Part shown: positions 62,174 to 64,000 of the stretch, in pieces | Numbering within the stretch: the stretch's first letter is position 1 | Layout of the letters: each line of letters starts with the position of its first letter | Assembly: GCA_964584805.1 (NCBI GenBank) | Contig: CAZPAY010000010.1 | Location: 14,201 to 78,200 of the forward strand | DNA from: JABHIE01 sp964584805 | GTDB taxonomy: Bacteria > Planctomycetota > UBA1135 | Direction: 5' to 3' | DNA: 64,000 nt | Notes under the pieces: generated by a model | Told to the model about the DNA's origin: nothing | What the model saw: only the letters and a program-made list of their open reading frames with translations | Databases searched by the model: none | Made by a program: the position numbers and the translations under genes

Positions 62174-63337
62174 ATGCCTAATCTCGCCCAACAACAACTT
62201 TCTGAGCCCCCCGGCTTGCCGTCACCGAGTAATCGCGGGAATGCGTTTTATCGCATTTTCTATTTACTCGTGTTGCTTTTTGTTTTTTTGGTGGCAATTA
62301 AGTTGCTGTCGGGCGGCATCAAGATGTTTGGCGCCGACACAGCATCGAATTTGTTTGATGGGGTGAGCAATCCATTCGCCGCGCTTGCCGTCGGGATTTT
62401 GGCGACGGTGCTGGTGCAGTCATCGAGCGTGACGACCTCCACTATCGTGGCGATGGTCGGCTCAGGCACGATGGATGTGCAGGCCGCCGTCCCGATGATT
62501 ATGGGGGCGAACATTGGCACGACAATCACGAATACACTTGTGTCAATTGGGCACGTCGCGCGGTCGGGTGAATTCCGTCGGGCTTTTGCGGCGGCGACGG
62601 TGCATGATTTTTTTAATTTAATTATGGTGGCGATTTTCTTGCCACTCGAGCTGTCGACGCATTTCTTGAGCAAGACGGCTCACTACCTGGCTCTGCGCTT
62701 GCCGCTGGGCGTGGGCGGAAAATATGAAAGCCCCATTAAAGCATCGGTTAAGTGGGGGTCGAATGGGGTGAAGCATTTTGTGACCGATACCATCGGGCTT
62801 GACGGCAACTTTGCGGCTACGGCGGTTTTGTTGACTGGCATTACCCTGGTGTTTTTCGCACTCTTTGCGATTACAAAAAACATGAAGCAGCTTATCGTAA
62901 ATCGCGTAGAAAAAGCGATGAACAGGGCGCTTGGCGGCATCGGCCTTTGGGCGGTTGCGATTGGGGCTATTATCACCATGATGGTGCAGTCTTCTAGTAT
63001 CACGACGAGCTTGCTCGTGCCGATGTGTGGCTCGGGTGTTTTGACTCTTGAAAACGCATTCCCCGTGATGCTCGGCGCAAATATTGGCACAACAATTACG
63101 GCCTTTATTGCCTCATTGGCGACCGATATCAATGGTTTAGAGATTGCCCTTGTCCATGTGCTGTTTAACCTTAGTGGCGCGGTTTTGATCTTCCCGATAG
63201 CGCGCTTACGATCGATTCCGATTGCCGCTGCACGCGGGCTGGCCATTGCGGCCGTCCGCAACAAATTGTGGGTGCTGGCTTATGTGGGAATTATGTTTAT
63301 CGTGATTCCACTAGTGGGCATGCTTTTGTTCAAATAA
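62174..63337 (+). CDS. Sodium-dependent phosphate cotransporter (Na/Pi family)
   Basis: Inner-membrane Na/Pi symporter of 387 residues, NptA-like (PF02690). The two inverted repeats are obvious: VLVQSSSVTTSTIVAMVGSG with GANIGTTITNT, and MMVQSSSITTSLLVPMCGSG with GANIGTTITAF. Eight or more membrane helices are seen. AAGGAAAG precedes the ATG at 62174; a TTG at 62156 is also in frame but lacks a better site. The Pho-box-like array lies just upstream, and phoU follows after 49 bases. Confidence 0.86.
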   Translation: MPNLAQQQLSEPPGLPSPSNRGNAFYRIFYLLVLLFVFLVAIKLLSGGIKMFGADTASNLFDGVSNPFAALAVGILATVLVQSSSVTTSTIVAMVGSGTMDVQAAVPMIMGANIGTTITNTLVSIGHVARSGEFRRAFAAATVHDFFNLIMVAIFLPLELSTHFLSKTAHYLALRLPLGVGGKYESPIKASVKWGSNGVKHFVTDTIGLDGNFAATAVLLTGITLVFFALFAITKNMKQLIVNRVEKAMNRALGGIGLWAVAIGAIITMMVQSSSITTSLLVPMCGSGVLTLENAFPVMLGANIGTTITAFIASLATDINGLEIALVHVLFNLSGAVLIFPIARLRSIPIAAARGLAIAAVRNKLWVLAYVGIMFIVIPLVGMLLFK

Positions 63338-63386
63338 CCACGCAAGATTGCGTAAAATCAAATTTAGATAGATAGGAAATCAAATC

Positions 63387-64000
63387 ATGTTCGACTGGAT
63401 TAACCGCATTCAATCTTCGGCTTCGGCGGCCCAAGAAATTCTCGAGTACTTTGAGCAGATGCTCGAAGACGACCGGCATATTTTTGACCTCGCGGCTAAC
63501 GCGTTGGTTGCCGGCACGGACACCGAGGCAATCAAGGAAGAAATTTGGGCGACCGATAAGCGAGTCAATCGCAATGAGCGTCGCATCCGCCGCCGCCTTG
63601 TGACTCACGGCGCGACACATGGGCGTGGTGCTTTTGCGAGCGATTTGGTGATGATGAGCTTGGTGAAGGATGCCGAGCGCATTGGCGACATGTGCAAAAA
63701 CATTTTCGACCTTGCCGCGATGGGGCGCGAGTTGCCGCCGGGCGTTAATGAAGAGTTGAGTGAGTTAAAGGACTCCACCAGCCGCTTTTTGGTGCGCGCG
63801 CGCAATATCTATCGTTCTGAAAACGAGGCCGACGCCCGCGCGTTTTTGGCCGAGGCCGAGGCCGCGGCTAAGCGTTGCGATCAGCGCAGTATCGCCATGG
63901 TGATGTCGGAAGATGGGCATCAGGGTAATGCGGCTGCTGCATTGGCCTATAGGTACTTCAAGCGGGTGATTGCCCATACAACTAATGTGATTACCAGCGT
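63387..64000 (+). CDS. PhoU-domain protein, partial (C-terminus beyond window)
   Basis: Start of a PhoU-like protein, about 204 residues visible and the frame is open at base 64000. It begins MFDWINRIQSSASAAQEILEYF; repeated helical patterns (RRIRRRLVTHGATHGRGAFAS, LVKDAERIGDMCKNIFDLA) match PhoU, which restrains PhoR signalling and transport. The ATG at 63387 is preceded by AGGAAA. Its position after the phosphate transporter gene fits. Confidence 0.8.
   Translation, partial: MFDWINRIQSSASAAQEILEYFEQMLEDDRHIFDLAANALVAGTDTEAIKEEIWATDKRVNRNERRIRRRLVTHGATHGRGAFASDLVMMSLVKDAERIGDMCKNIFDLAAMGRELPPGVNEELSELKDSTSRFLVRARNIYRSENEADARAFLAEAEAAAKRCDQRSIAMVMSEDGHQGNAAAALAYRYFKRVIAHTTNVITS

Overview
This 64 kb window is a dense, chromosome-type segment from a Gram-negative, LPS-making bacterium. 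It carries the Kdo isomerase and phosphatase genes, an LptC-like protein and LptD, together with DnaA, DnaN, GyrB, ParA and ParB, so it surrounds the chromosomal replication origin. The lineage is inferred, not proven. A DUF1570-like secreted metalloprotein, an ECF sigma factor of about 200 residues, many unrecognised lipoproteins, RNase HIII and a sulfatase-fold membrane protein together suggest Planctomycetota or a neighbouring phylum. No tRNA, rRNA, CRISPR array, insertion sequence or prophage gene was seen. Start codons are relaxed: GTG and TTG are common, and two genes (fmt and a sigma-70 factor) appear to have only an ATC available.

Layout. 1-2.7 kb (minus): M50 protease, scpA, trxA, fmt (runs off the left edge). 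2.7-9.3 kb (plus): one tightly overlapped envelope operon of kdsD, kdsC, a very large LptC/OstA-like protein, lptD and tatA. 9.4-15.9 kb (minus): moaB, a beta-CASP nuclease, RNase HIII, a DUF374 acyltransferase, a membrane-anchored peptidase-like protein and a large lipoprotein. 16-17.3 kb (plus): a small lipoprotein and a cyclophilin-like protein. 17.3-18.2 kb: parB, with an exact parS site inside it. 18.3-27.1 kb: phosphoesterase, an HPr-domain fusion (minus), sigma-70 factor, hemW, DUF502, pyrF, an unrecognised coiled-coil protein, parA and a cysteine desulfurase. 27.2-32.9 kb: dnaA, an oriC-like intergenic region, dnaN, a DciA-like gene and gyrB. 32.9-35 kb (minus): feoB and feoA. 35.1-42.9 kb (plus): rpiA, HD hydrolase, prfB (programmed frameshift), purH, PD-(D/E)XK nuclease, MscS channel, DUF1570-like protein. 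42.9-45.2 kb: a decayed paralogue of that last gene, a small unknown gene and a lipoprotein. 45.2-47.2 kb (minus): fatty-acid beta-oxidation fusion enzyme. 47.3-56 kb (plus): a six-gene operon of LolD-like ATPase, FtsX-like permease fused to DUF3299, FIST protein, FHA protein, membrane sulfatase-fold protein and a Clp-type AAA+ protein with a decayed first ATPase domain. 56-58.7 kb (minus): ECF sigma factor, protoporphyrinogen oxidase, HIT protein, Trm112-like protein. 58.8-64 kb: phoB, an amber-interrupted lipoprotein gene (minus), phoR, a Na/Pi cotransporter and phoU (runs off the right edge).

How it fits together. The centre holds the replication and segregation machinery, with parS inside parB about 10 kb from the origin-like region. 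DnaA-box-like sites lie in three intergenic regions. The right end is a phosphate-sensing and uptake locus in which both phoB and the transporter gene are preceded by 11-bp-phased direct repeats resembling Pho boxes. The most novel-looking parts are the six-gene FIST/FHA/Clp operon, the HPr fusion, the permease-DUF3299 fusion and the two apparent ATC starts.
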